64,000 nucleotides of DNA from Capsicum annuum (Eukaryota; Streptophyta; Magnoliopsida; Solanales; Solanaceae), in assembly GCF_002878395.1 (NCBI RefSeq), contig NW_025861174.1, forward strand, positions 526,626-590,625. The letters run 5' to 3'. Every line of letters starts with the position of its first letter. Position 1 is the first letter of the stretch. The translations under genes and the position numbers were made by a program. Below the pieces are notes generated by a model. It had not been told where the DNA came from. It did no database searches and worked only from the letters and a program-made list of their open reading frames with translations. Shown one piece after another: positions 12,309 to 23,246 of this stretch.

Positions 12309-13935
12309 ATTGGTACCATAGTAGTTATAGTCGTGGCTATCCTGATGCTGCTTATCTTAATTATTCTTATTTGGAGAAAAAAACAAAGAGCTAGAAGATT
12401 CTAGGGCAACTTATAAGATATCTTCCAAATCCTTCACACAGCCACCAAAAATATTCCAGGAAGTTAATTTTGTGGTTATTTTGGACTAATTATGTATTTA
12501 TCAAAAGAGACACTACAAGATCTATTCATGTATTCTCTAGGTTTCTTATCTTGTTTACTTATGTAAAATGCATGCATACAGGTATGGTTTCTTTGTTTAA
12601 GAAATACAGCTATAAGGGGACAAAGAAAGCAACCAATATCTTCAGCACAACTATTGGACAGAGAAGATTTGGCATAGTATACAAAGCTAAATTTAAGGAT
12701 GGTTCCATGGTAGCAGTGAAGAGAATGAACAAGGCTTCTAAGCAAGATGATGATGGGTTCTGCCAAGAACTGCTTACACGGCTGCATCATCGTCATCTCA
12801 TTTCTCTAAAAGGCTTTTGCACTAAAAGCCATGAGAGGTTTAGGAATCATACAACTTTTTTTTCTACCTTCTTATGTCTTTGTCTAGCTTTCAATGTTAG
12901 GTGACCTATTAACTAGTTATGTATTAATATCTTCTTTTTGATACTAAATGTTTATCATAGTGTAGGTTTCTTATGTATAAGTGTATTCCAAATGGAAGCT
13001 CAAAGGATTAGCTTCCGAGTATGCTCTTAATTTTTTAGTCTTATATCTTGGTTCTATTATTAACAAAATATTAACCTTTAATATCATCCACTGGTCTGTT
13101 AGTTAATGTTTCATGTTGACAAATATATACTGCAGCATTGATAACCATCTTAAAGTAGTTGTTGGTTTGCTTTATTGTTACTCTAAATATATGCAATGAT
13201 CCAGATACAACTCCCCTCAGTTAGCGTACTATAATTCAAATAGCTATTGATGTGGAAAATGCTCTGGTACAATTTTTATCTCTATCTAATTGTTATAATT
13301 TTATAAGTTGCTTAACACTCTGTGCCTTATTTCTTGTTGCCTCCATGTAGAAATATCTATATTTTTATTGTGATCTTGCTCTTTGTCATAGGGACATCAA
13401 CTCAAGCAAACTATTATTGGATGAGAACTTTGTTGCAAAGGTAACTTGCATTAATTTGAGGGTGAAACTAGTTTCATTTTACTAGAAGGACAAATCTTAA
13501 ATCTTCTGTTCTTGCCTAGAGAATTGGAAAAAGTTAAACTCTAAAACATTCTCTACTGCTTTATAAGATCTATTGGTAGATCAGATTATGCTTTTTAACT
13601 TGTATACTACGATTGGTTGTAGATTTTGGTCTTGCACATGCTTCAAAAGATGGTTCTATTTTCTTTGAGTTGGTAAACATAGATATCAAGGGAACTCCAG
13701 GTTGGAAAAAAGTCTACTTATGAGTAAAATTCAAGTATCATTCATTATCTTAATGATATAAAGGGAACTTTGCTTTCTTATTTAGGTTATACGGATCCTG
13801 AGTATGTCATCACCCAAAAGCTTATAGAGAAGAGTTTTTTGGATTTTTTTGCTTGATTCCCAACAAAGTTGATATGGAAACTGGCATTTCATTGCCTTCA
13901 TCTACTGATCAAGTTATGCAACAATCTTAAACTGG
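12309..13935 (+). pseudogene. Captured receptor-like protein kinase fragment (At1g49730-like)
   Basis: Six or more exon pieces with introns retained. 12309-12404 encodes a hydrophobic membrane segment and a basic stop-transfer (IILIWRKKQRAR). 12580-12838 encodes the start of the kinase: a damaged glycine loop (IGQRRFG for GQGGFG), the VAVK lysine and helix-C region, then LHHRHL. 12966-13010 has FLMYKCIPNGSSKD and a stop. 13205-13266 has IQIAIDVENAL, with TAG where Trp is expected. 13351-13440 has CHRDINSSK. 13623-13700 has DFGLAHASKDGS. 13796-13836 has GYTDPEYVITQKL. AG and GT intron borders survive at most junctions, so the capture was of genomic DNA, not cDNA. In the catalytic loop both Lys and Asn of HRDxKxxN are lost (HRDINSSK). 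The resemblance is to plant RLKs of the At1g49730 group, from memory. No functional kinase can be made from this copy. Confidence 0.85.
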
Positions 13936-15401
13936 CGAAACTTATATCCACATTGCATCACTTGAAAAAGGTTGTGCTATTTAGTTTGTTCCCTTTTGTC
14001 AAATGAAGTTGGAACTTTGTTTTTCCTATGTTAAACCTTCATAGCCAGCCTTAAAAGGATCACCCTACAAATTGCAAATTATCAACCACACTAGCACAAA
14101 TACTAGAGAAAAACAAACACCAAAAATTTATGTTGTTGGATTCTTCAAATATGTCAGTAGGTGTGTGTCAAATTCTCTAAACGTAGTGTATTTTTAGAGA
14201 ATTCGACATGGGTGCAGCATCGAAAGGGAAGATTCTAGGCAACTTAGCCAAAAATAGGTTAGAGGGCAGTCCAGCTGAGTACCATTTTCCATATAGAGGC
14301 AATTGTCCGGTAGTAGTGTCAGTTTCTTTATTTGTAACGTGATATGTGCATACGAGTAGTAAATTTACAAGATTTTATCATAGCCAGATACTTTATTTTG
14401 AGTTTGATATTAAAATCTGAAAACTAGGTAGTATAATAATAATATTTAACTGTATATAACTTAAATAAAGGTTTTATGTCTAACAATTTTAGTCCAGATA
14501 GACATGAACCATCTATAGAAAATGTAGGTGTTACTCCTGTTAAGATCATTTGTTAATCATGGGCCTTAATCTCCTATTGGAATTACCAAAAATTAAACCC
14601 AATAATCTTGAAAACAGGTGATCTTTATGTTGTAATCCTTTCTTGATACTTCTCTCTTGGTATAAAGTTTAACAGTAGTTACAATGCATTAACTTAACTC
14701 ATGTAAATGATTGTAGGATAAATTTGAGGGTGTTGACATGAATGATCATTGTAATGATATCTTGAGATGAATAAATGAGTTATGGAATAAATAGAGAGGA
14801 CACATGCAAATTCTGCGGAAAACTAATCCTTAAATAAGGAAAACAAATCCTTCAATGATTGTTTGTCTACCTCAGAAAAAGAGATGATGGAAATATGGAA
14901 CGAAATAACTCTTTCCAGATCAACAATCACATGTCTCGCCTCGCCCATTTCAACTAAATGACCACTAATTTTTAGCTTATCAATTTAGTAACAACATAAC
15001 CAATTTTTTAATTTATTTTCTTGATTTCCATATAGTCGTTTTACACTTTAACTAATTCTAGAAGCTACTTGACATATGTTCTTCATTATCCTCTGACATT
15101 GTCCATTACTAGTTGGTATACGTTTTATAAATTATTTCATATTTCAATGCTCTTTTTGGTTATTCAATTAGCTTTCATCTCTTAGACTTTCCTTAATAGT
15201 TCACGATTAATAAGAAGAGAGATAATTCAAGATTATGGTTCTTATTGGTCTGACAATTGCTTGTTTGAATAAGATTGGAGCATAGTTTCTTTTTCCTACC
15301 TATTCTAGAGATCTTAATTTTTAATTATGACTCTTGGTCCTTTATTCTAATCTTTTGTGAGTGATAATTTTTTAACTATGTTTTAACCAAGATGGTTGAT
15401 G

Positions 15402-15920
15402 ACATATCTGGACAGCTTATGGTTTGGTGTTATTAACTTGTGCCAACCTGTAATTGCTGGATTAGGAGATTATGACAAGCCTTTGTTTGCACCGTGAATA
15501 TTGGAGCAAAGTATGTTGACTTTCTTTTTACTGCTTCAAGTTCTAAGAATCTGAAGACTTATTTACTCTTCCTTATGGCATTGCATGCTTATGGTATTGC
15601 TACTTAGATGTAACACTTGTTGTGTAGGGATCTTGCAAAAGTTTTGTTGTTTCTGCCACTGCATATGAATCACTTTACGGTGCCTATGATGTTATGTTCA
15701 AAACCGACATGGTTTGTTACTATGTTACTTTCTTCTTTGTTTATTAATTACATAATCTGTCTCCATCTTGAGTGTCATATATTACAATTTAATTTTTTTC
15801 TTGTGTTATGGAAATAATCATCCTATAGATGCTAAAAACTGCTGTTATTTGATGCTTCAACTGGCAGTTGGGCATTACTCCTCAAAGTATATGCTTAGAG
15901 ACAAAACATGGGGTCCTGTA
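15402..15920 (+). pseudogene. Exon-like fragments of an unidentified second captured gene
   Basis: Three stretches read as protein between intron-like borders. About 15402-15486 gives LWFGVINLCQPVIAGLG then DYDKPLFAP and a stop. 15628-15711, bounded by AG and GT, gives SFVVSATAYESLYGAYDV. From 15868, after an AG, comes HYSSKYMLRDKTWGPV. Codon-like composition and splice borders suggest exons of a host gene taken up by the CACTA element. I do not recognise the family. The stop after the first piece indicates a broken copy. Confidence 0.4.
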
Positions 15921-16279
15921 GTTGCTATTCTCTTTTTAATTTAGTAAAACTACTAGATTTACCAACTTGATTCTTTGTAGCAGACACTACTTGATGGGTG
16001 TAAATTCTGATAGTAGTAATGCCCCATGAGGGATGGAGTGCAATAACAGTAGATAATGTAAGGAATAGGGGGTGGTGGTGGTGAGTTGGTGATGTTATTT
16101 TATTTTTGATCCTAAAAGCTATTTTATTAGATATTTATCAACTAAAAAGTTGTAGTGGTGATTGATAGTGTTTGTTCAAGGAGTGAGCACATCACATCGT
16201 ATTAGTTATTATATCGCCAGTTCACAATAAATTATGGATGTTACACTTTTTTACTTAATGTGGCTTTGATAAAATTGGG

Positions 16280-16410
16280 GGGGGGGGGTATTAGATATCA
16301 TCACCTGTTAGAAACACAGAGGACTAGCTAGGATAATATGAGGGGAAGGGAGGGGGGAGTATTAAATATCATCACCTGTTAGAAACACAGAGGATTGTCT
16401 AGGAGAACAT
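16280..16410. repeat. Two-copy direct duplication with a poly-G start
   Basis: Each copy of about 65 bases begins with a G-rich run, then GTATTA(A/G)ATATCATCACC, TGTTAGAAACACAGAGGA and a diverged tail. The first G run has 11 G's. Confidence 0.75.
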
Positions 16411-17099
16411 GGTTGAAGCATCTTTTGGACTATCCAGAACGAGAGTAAAAGATTAAGTCGAAATAATGCAAAGAAGTATTTTAAAATATTTGTATCACAA
16501 TTTTTTGGTTGTAGACAGAGGACACCAGTGTGTTTAGATAATTGGGATAGCTAGATAACTTATGGTGATTGAACCACTCACTCAGAGTGATATCACTGAA
16601 GTGATGTCTGACTAACAAACATTACGAATAGGATGAGTTTTATTCATGTTGATTGTAAGAGCAGGTATTTAAGTTCCTTCAGAAACTTTCATTCCAATAT
16701 TACATATTTGTATGTACATTCTTCAGAATTTTAATCTGCTTCTTTGCTATGCTTCTTTTGTCTTTCATGCATTTATTTCTTATTTTCGTTGGCCTTATGA
16801 TTTTCTTATTATATTCAAACATTTCATGGACCAGAAGAATTGTTTAAGATCATCTCTCAGGCGCTGATTTCATCTTTAGACCATGACTGTTTAAGTGGTT
16901 AAGGAGACATGTTTATGTTGTGTAAGCATTTTGATGCTTTCGTATGCCTATTTTCTTGCAATTTGTATTTCACATTTTCACATTTCTCTATGAATTTTGT
17001 TCTTACAGATTTCTAAAGATTGAAGTTACAAGTGAAGAATTAAGTTCAGAGAATATGCACGGGCTCATTATTATTTTGCTAAGAACATTATGTAAACTT

Positions 17100-17310
17100 G
17101 AGATCAAATTCCAGCTCGGGATATTAATTGGTTAAGTTTTTTTGTTTTGTAAATATTGAACCAATTGATATCATATAGCGCGAGATGTTCATTTTGTTAA
17201 GTTTTTATTCTTTAGCAAGTATTGAAACTATTGACATCATATTCTAGTTCGTGATGTTAATTGGTTAAGTTTTTTCTATTTATCAAATATTAAAACTATA
17301 TTTATCATCC
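17100..17310. repeat. About 80-bp tandem repeat, 2.5-3 copies
   Basis: Recurring 'GATATTAATTGGTTAAGTTT' type blocks, each followed by an AT-rich tail and 'TATTGAAAC...TTGA', lie just inside the CACTA subterminal region. Confidence 0.65.
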
Positions 17311-17379
17311 TTTGACATTTTCAGTAGCAATTTTATATTTAGAAATGAATTATATAAATTTTATGATATTAGCAGTAAT

Positions 17380-17835
17380 CTAGGATGAGTTAGATTGTTC
17401 GTCTCTAAAGGTTAATCTGGGACGAGTTAGTTGATTGTCTCTAAAGGTTAAGTTACGATAAGGTAGCCGCTCTTCTCTAAATATTAATCTAGGACGAGTT
17501 AGATGCTCGTCGTGATAGATTAATTAAGGACAAGGTAGTTTACTCATCGCTAAAGACATTTAGTGACCATAAAATAACTACTTTTTAAAGATGAAAATCA
17601 TCTATTAGGGACGATATATACAGTCTCTAAAAGTGTTTTTGAGACTAGATATTTTATCGTCTCTAATGATATTTAACGACCAGCTAGAGTACCTTGTCGC
17701 AATAGACCTTTAGCGAAGGAGGCTATAAGGATGAGCCGCGACCAGTATTTTCTCATCCTAAAAGATCATTTGTGACCAGAAGTGGACTATTACGGACAAG
17801 AATTCCCTTCCCTAGAGGCTGTTTTTCTTGTAGTG
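17380..17835. repeat. CACTA subterminal repeat block and right TIR
   Basis: Several copies of GACGAGTTAG (some degenerate, such as GACAAGGTAG) alternate with GTCTCTAAAGGTTAA motifs and lead into the right TIR at 17822-17835. In characterised CACTA elements, subterminal motifs are the binding sites of the element's DNA-binding protein. Here that role is inferred from position and repetition only. Confidence 0.8.
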
Positions 17836-18687
17836 TAATCATTACTAGTTGACACATTACTATTTATCATCTAACCATCTTTTATTAACTAACACCATTT
17901 GATAACTAACCATTGTTTACCAATAAATCCTCGTTTACCAACTATATATCATTATTATCAAGTCATATCATATCACCAAGATCTCTTATTATTAAGCCTC
18001 ATTAATACATAACTTCCAGTTTAATGACTAATTGACATCATAATCTAAGTCATTAAATGCTATAGTTACCTAATAGACAGTTAACTACCACATAGCTTAA
18101 CCCTTAATTAGGAAGAACAAAACTAAGAATGTATTTCATTTAGAATCACATCAATTACCAATATAATAATCATAATGTACCAAATCTATGCATGCCATCA
18201 CTAGTATTCAATCAATAGAATAATAAGGATCATACCACATCTTCCTCCATCCCATACCATAGAGATATGTCTACAAATATTTATATACATATCCATAAAC
18301 TATAATCGCATTGTTTACAATCATAAACACTTCTGGGATATCCATTAAACGTCATAACACGGCCTTGAACCAATAATATGTATGGAATAATTGCAACATC
18401 ATAAACACGGCCTTAGGTCCATATACATATCTAGACTCATATCAATAATCTTATTTATAAGTCGTATCATTTCTCTAATCATCTAACATATAATAGTCAT
18501 ATCGTATATAGGAGGTATAATGTTAATAAGCATTTAATCATCTCTCACATAGGAGGTATCTCACATGTAGGAGGCATAAAATCAATAAGCATGTAATAAT
18601 CTATAAGATATCTCATATCAATAGATTATTTATCATGACTATGAGGAGTATTATCTCTCTCAACCAATTGTCATGTAAAAGAGAAAA

Positions 18688-19070
18688 CAGCATCTCTATA
18701 AGCCAACATCATATTTATGAGGAATATCATCTCTATAGGCCCAATAATCATATCTAAGAGGAATATCATCTCTATAGGCCCAACAATCATATCTAAGGGG
18801 AATATAATTTCTATATGTCAAACAATCATATGTAAGATGAATATCATCTCTATAGGCGCAATAATCATATCTAAGAAGAATATAATCTCTATAGGCCCAA
18901 AAATCATATCTAAGAGGAATATCATCTCTATAAACCCAACAATCATATCTAAGAGGAATATCATCTCTGTGAGCCAAATGTCAAGTCTAAGAGAAAATAG
19001 CATCTCTATAGGTCAAGCATCATATCAAAAAGAAAGAAGCATCCATATGGACCAAGATATCATTATCCGG
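18688..19070. repeat. 39-bp minisatellite, about 10 copies
   Basis: The unit is ATATCATCTCTATAGGCCCA followed by a variable 'ACAATCATATCTAAGAGGA'. The first and last copies are degenerate. Because 39 is a multiple of three, both strands stay open for over 90 codons with a 13-residue repeat (RNIISIGPTIISK on the top strand). The period explains this, so it is not evidence of a gene. The same motif, in inverse orientation and with fewer copies, is at 35700-35930 in the related LTR H. Confidence 0.9.
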
Positions 19071-20706
19071 GGAAAAGTACATCATCATTCAATAAGCCAC
19101 GAAGTAACCTTATACTAAGGTTTACTAGTCTCAACCATGCCTAACATCTGCAACTAGGTCCACAAGGCTAAAACAAGTCTTGACCTAAGTGGTACAAACC
19201 ATCCTACATCTAAACCTCAATTTCCATATTTGGGTAAACTATGCCCCAAACAAGGCTAAGGTATCTATTTCAACTTCTAGATGTTAAGTAAGCCTCAATC
19301 AATTCTAAGGGAACTTTGCCTAGTAACACGGGCATTTGAGTCAACTCTACCTAAATCACAATTATAATACTACCACACTAGACCAATAAGATTAAAATAT
19401 ACTAATCATGCTTCCAACACTAAAACCATATCCCAACTCTAGCATTATATAAAGTCCATGCTATAATTTATCCTAAAATGGGGAGAAGGCAATAGTATTC
19501 TAAAAGGGTATATGACATACCATCTTACGGGTCCAAAACCTTTATCTAATCCCCAAACATCAATAATCAAGGCTAATCCGTTCTATTCTTAATCAATCTT
19601 AAAATTCATATTCACACGCAATGTATATCATATATCATCTATAAAGAAGACTAGATAGAAGCCTACCTCAAAGATGAACTGCAAAACCTCACATCATGCA
19701 CCTTAGGTTTGTCTTTACTTCAAAATCTCTTAAATTTCATCACACTAACAAAGCCATAATCTACTCATTAATATGAGTCTAATGATACTCATAGTGCACT
19801 ATTGTTCTTCAGGTCCAAAAATGACACCAAAACCCTAAGTAGGTCCCACATATGGAAAACTAATTTTTGAGGCCAACCCAATGTTCACACATGAACAAGG
19901 AATCATAACCCTTGACAAATGGGTAAAATTAAGCATATTTTTGGGTAAAATTAAGTCAAAGGCTAAATTGGGGTATTGGGTCCAAACTAGGAAATTCAAG
20001 TATAAATTCAAAAGATTCTTACCTTTAATTTGAAGATAATCACGATAAAAGATGATAATCAAGCTCCCAAGTCACCCACCATGACCAATTTTTGATTGGC
20101 ATTCCTATTAGGGTTTCTAGGTCTAAATGAAAGAGGAAGATGGCCAATTCTCATCCAAAATGAGTATTTAAACAGTCCTTCCCAAGCCCTCAGCTAGGGT
20201 GATCGTGAACCCACTTGTGCCATAATTGTGGCATCACGATGGCTATGAAGCCACCATGATAGCGATACTTTTTTGTACTAAATGACAACTAAAACTTGGA
20301 ATTTGATTATAAATTTTGGCCAGTGCCTCGATATTCATCCAAAATCCAATTTTTGCAAATGACATACGTAACCATACTAAATTCAATATTTTTGACGTGT
20401 TAGATAAGTTGTATTTTTAATTAGAGGTTGTTTCAACTAAATATGGGTCCCATACCCAAACTTTCAAACTTTCAAATTTTTGATCAATAGGTCAAAATAA
20501 TCTTAGGTGCATTGGGACCCAAACCAAAGGTCTATCGAGATTAAAATCAATACTCTATATCTGCTGGCATTGTTGGAATTCATATTCGAGATTGTTTTAT
20601 TGATTTTTTTTGTGGTGTCTATTTGGAACCAACAAAGACTTTTAAATAGGGAATTAGTTCTAAAATCCAAACGAAAGGCCCGGTAACCAAACCGGCAGTC
20701 CTAACA

Positions 20707-22300
20707 AGTTATAAATAACTTAGGGTAGTTATAGAGAAGATCTAATGGTGAAGATAAACATAAATATGAAAAATAACCTAAAGGTTCATTACAAGTTCCC
20801 TTTACAAACTAGTGTACCGTTGATGACTCCTCCTGCTTTACAGCCTCAAATAAATCCAGAGACCCTTTATCAGATTGGAGGTCCTAAACTACTCTATGTG
20901 TATCTGACTCAAATTTTTCCCCTTCCTTATCATCATTATCTAGTAAAGGAGAATGTTAAGGTGATTTTCATGCTGACTTCATCCTCGGTCGGGCTAGATT
21001 TACCCGAATAACCTGGATAGTCTGTATGGCCTTAATTTGAGACTTGGGTCTGGTGAATGTTGGTCATATCCCTCACTGTGAATACTCAGGTAGCGGCTGT
21101 CCCATAGTTCCCCTTAGAATAGTCTCAGCTACCTAGCGCATCTATTTTTTAGTAACTCTGCATGTTACCCTCTCTACAGCATATCTAAGTCGTACAATCG
21201 GGTACTCCTCCACCAGACCAATGGGCTCGGGGGAATCATTCCATCTTCTTAAAGTATCAACCTTCTTCATCTTAGTATATTTTTGTTCCATGTGTACCTA
21301 AAAAACTAATCGTTAGTTTCCAACAAAAGTTAGGGATTGCAAAAGTTGAAGAAAGACTCAAAATTTGAAAAGTTTGAATATTTTCTCAATTTTTACACCC
21401 CTATAACTTATTTGAAGTCCCAACAAATCCAATGTGCACACATATATCAAGAATCATGATTTTTAATGCAAACTACATGTTTAACCTTGGGTATTACTCT
21501 ACTTGTTCAAGTTTCAACTTCCCTTTAGGGCCTAACCTTAAAATTTAATTCAAAACAAGGCCCCTCATTAAGATTTTAGGATATTTCAAGGCTCCTACAT
21601 ACAAGAATTATGGATTCTACATATTTTGCATTGGAATACATATATCAACTTGTTTATTCAATAAATAAATCAATACATAACCATTATGAGCCAAGAATGT
21701 TAACTCTTTTATGATAATCTAGAAGTGAAAATGAAGAAATCGAGCAAAACCTAGTTGGCACTTGTTTTTAGCATGTTGGGACAAGTTGGTACCTCAAAAA
21801 AATTTCAATTTATCCTTTCTTTAACTGTGGTATTAGTTTATGATTTGAGAGGGATGTTTTAATTTAAAGAGAAAAGTAAGGTTTTGAGGATTTGAATAAG
21901 TTAGAAAGAGGCTAAAAGTGTTTAAATATAGAGGGAGCCTAATTTAGATCTTAATTATGCATTGGTGGGCCCAAAATTTTAATTAAAATTTGGACCCACA
22001 AAATACGTAATTATTTCATCCACATATGGCCTACCATGTGGCACATGTGCCACGCCTAAATTTTTGGCCTGGTTTCTTGCATTCTAGACTTGGTATTTTT
22101 ATATGTTCCCAGCTACTTATGGTCCCATAACTTGATTTTACGATCCCAAAACTATGATTATATGCCAAAGTCCACATCTTTCTATTCTCATCCTCAAAAT
22201 TTCATCTTTTCAATTTATTGCACACTTTACCTGCCCTGTACGGGACTCGTGACCCTACTGGGTTGGTCACAAAATGCCCTTACCTAGAAATTTATGTGTG
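20707..22300. other. Unassigned stretch between element G and element D
   Basis: Contains two modest open regions. On the plus strand, 20745-21011 encodes 88 residues with no recognised motif. On the minus strand, about 21295-21130 reads KKVDTLRRWNDSPEPIGLVE and onward to a stop. Either could be the far 3' part of element D or an unrelated insertion. 21291-22300 is AT-rich, with a TATA-like stretch near 21930 (TTTAAATATA) and a CACATGTG palindrome near 22043. I see no supported gene. Confidence 0.3.
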
Positions 22301-22639
22301 TACCAATCTCACTATATTTTGGGTAAGTCCATAAGATATAAACCTACAAAAGAAAAATAAAAAAGTGAACACTAAAATAATGGGTTGCCTCCCACTCAAC
22401 GCTTTATTTAACATCACAGCATGACATGGCTATGTTGCTTACTCAGAGTTCACCAATAAGCCCCTGGTTTGCCTCTCATTCAATTCTTGATTTAATGTAT
22501 AGCATGATGTGGGTACCTTGATTACTCAGTATTCATCAAGATACCTATAGGAATACCCTCTAGGGTCATTAATACAATCTATCACCGACACCACTCTCAT
22601 GTTGGTTGGCTGTTTCATTAATTTGAGGATGTTCAATGT

Positions 22640-22990
22640 GGCCTCTTCACCACTAACTCTAAATTTTAGCTCTTATTTCTCCATGTCTACTATCATTTTA
22701 CCTATGGATTTAAATGGTCTCCCCAATATGATGGGCATCTCTATTCAACCTCATAGTCCAAAATGACAAAGTCGGCTGAAAAGATGAAGTTATCAACTCT
22801 CATAATCATATCAAACAAAATGCCTATAGGCTTCTTCACCGTGCGGTCAAACATCAATAGCCACATTGCAATCGGTTCAGGAGGGTTCAAGATCAAATTT
22901 ATGCTAGCTCCTAAGTAACATAATGCTCTGGTGAATTGGGATAACCCAATATTACATAGTAGAGTTAATGCTCCGAGATCACCCTTTTTG
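22640..22990 (-). pseudogene. Aspartic protease remnant of element D
   Basis: The minus-strand translation shows LTLLCNIGLSQFTRALC then YLGASINL, followed by PIGILFDMIMRVDNFIFSAD. Athila/Tat proteases have CDLGASINLMP at the active site and RGIIEDVLVKVDKFIFPADF after it. The catalytic Asp is replaced by Tyr here (YLGAS), so the copy is dead even apart from its stops. In a functional element the enzyme would cleave the Gag-Pol polyprotein. Confidence 0.75.
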
Positions 22991-23246
22991 GGGGCAAGAA
23001 ACTTAGTAGTGACTACACTACAATGGTGAAGCCATCAACATCCTTAGTCGTAGATCCTTTCTTCTTTGTAACCAATTGCTTAATAAATATGGCATATCTA
23101 ATCATCTGCTCCAGTGTTTCAAGAAGAGGAATATTTAAGCTTAATTCTTTCATCATCTCAATGAAATGCTTTAAATTCCCTTCCTCTTTTTTCTTCTTCA
23201 GTCACTGAGGAAAATGTGAGGGTGGTCTTGAAATTTGTCATATTTG

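Larger units (their letters stand above)
11691..17835 (+). mobile_element. Complete Pack-CACTA (En/Spm-like) transposon carrying host gene fragments
   Basis: Seen: left terminus CACTACAAGAAAAA at 11691 and its reverse complement TTTTTCTTGTAGTG ending at 17835, flanked on both sides by TAA (11688-11690 and 17836-17838). This is the 3-bp target duplication typical of CACTA elements. Subterminal repeats are dense at the right end (17380-17830), with recurring GACGAGTTAG and GTCTCTAAA; one GTCTCTAAA copy lies near the left end (11749). The sequence on both sides is the same AT-rich LTR material of element G. Inside there is no TNP2 or TNPA motif. The cargo is a receptor-like kinase fragment with introns (12309-13935) and exon-like pieces of an unknown gene (15402-15920). 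It is a non-autonomous, gene-capturing element that would need transposase supplied in trans. The strand given is arbitrary and follows the cargo. Confidence 0.9.
9830..20706 (-). repeat. Long 5' LTR of element G, interrupted by a CACTA transposon
   Basis: Reads on the minus strand from about 20706 (TGTTAGGACTGCC) to 9830 (GGTCGTGATA). Removing the 6145-bp CACTA insertion leaves about 4.7 kb. A second, inverted copy of the same LTR family at 34235-36809 is collinear with it: 5' block, TATA region, a 39-bp-type array, a 40-bp-type array, then the 3' end. The right boundary rests on that alignment and on the TG dinucleotide and is less certain than the left. TATA-like TTTAAATA at 20165-20172 (minus) precedes the probable transcribed part. 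The size suits long-LTR gypsy families, but clade is not assigned. Confidence 0.55.

Noticed and set aside
12470..12904. Possible functional kinase gene
   Set aside because: Stops in flanking exons, lost catalytic-loop Lys and Asn, damaged glycine loop, and location within a transposon.
18717..19118. 133-codon open frame with a 13-residue repeat, and opposing frames on the other strand
   Set aside because: Produced by the 39-bp minisatellite period; no codon bias, no domain, and open on both strands.
20745..21011. 88-codon plus-strand open frame with Pro-rich start
   Set aside because: No recognised motif and opposite in strand to the neighbouring element D; cannot be told from chance.
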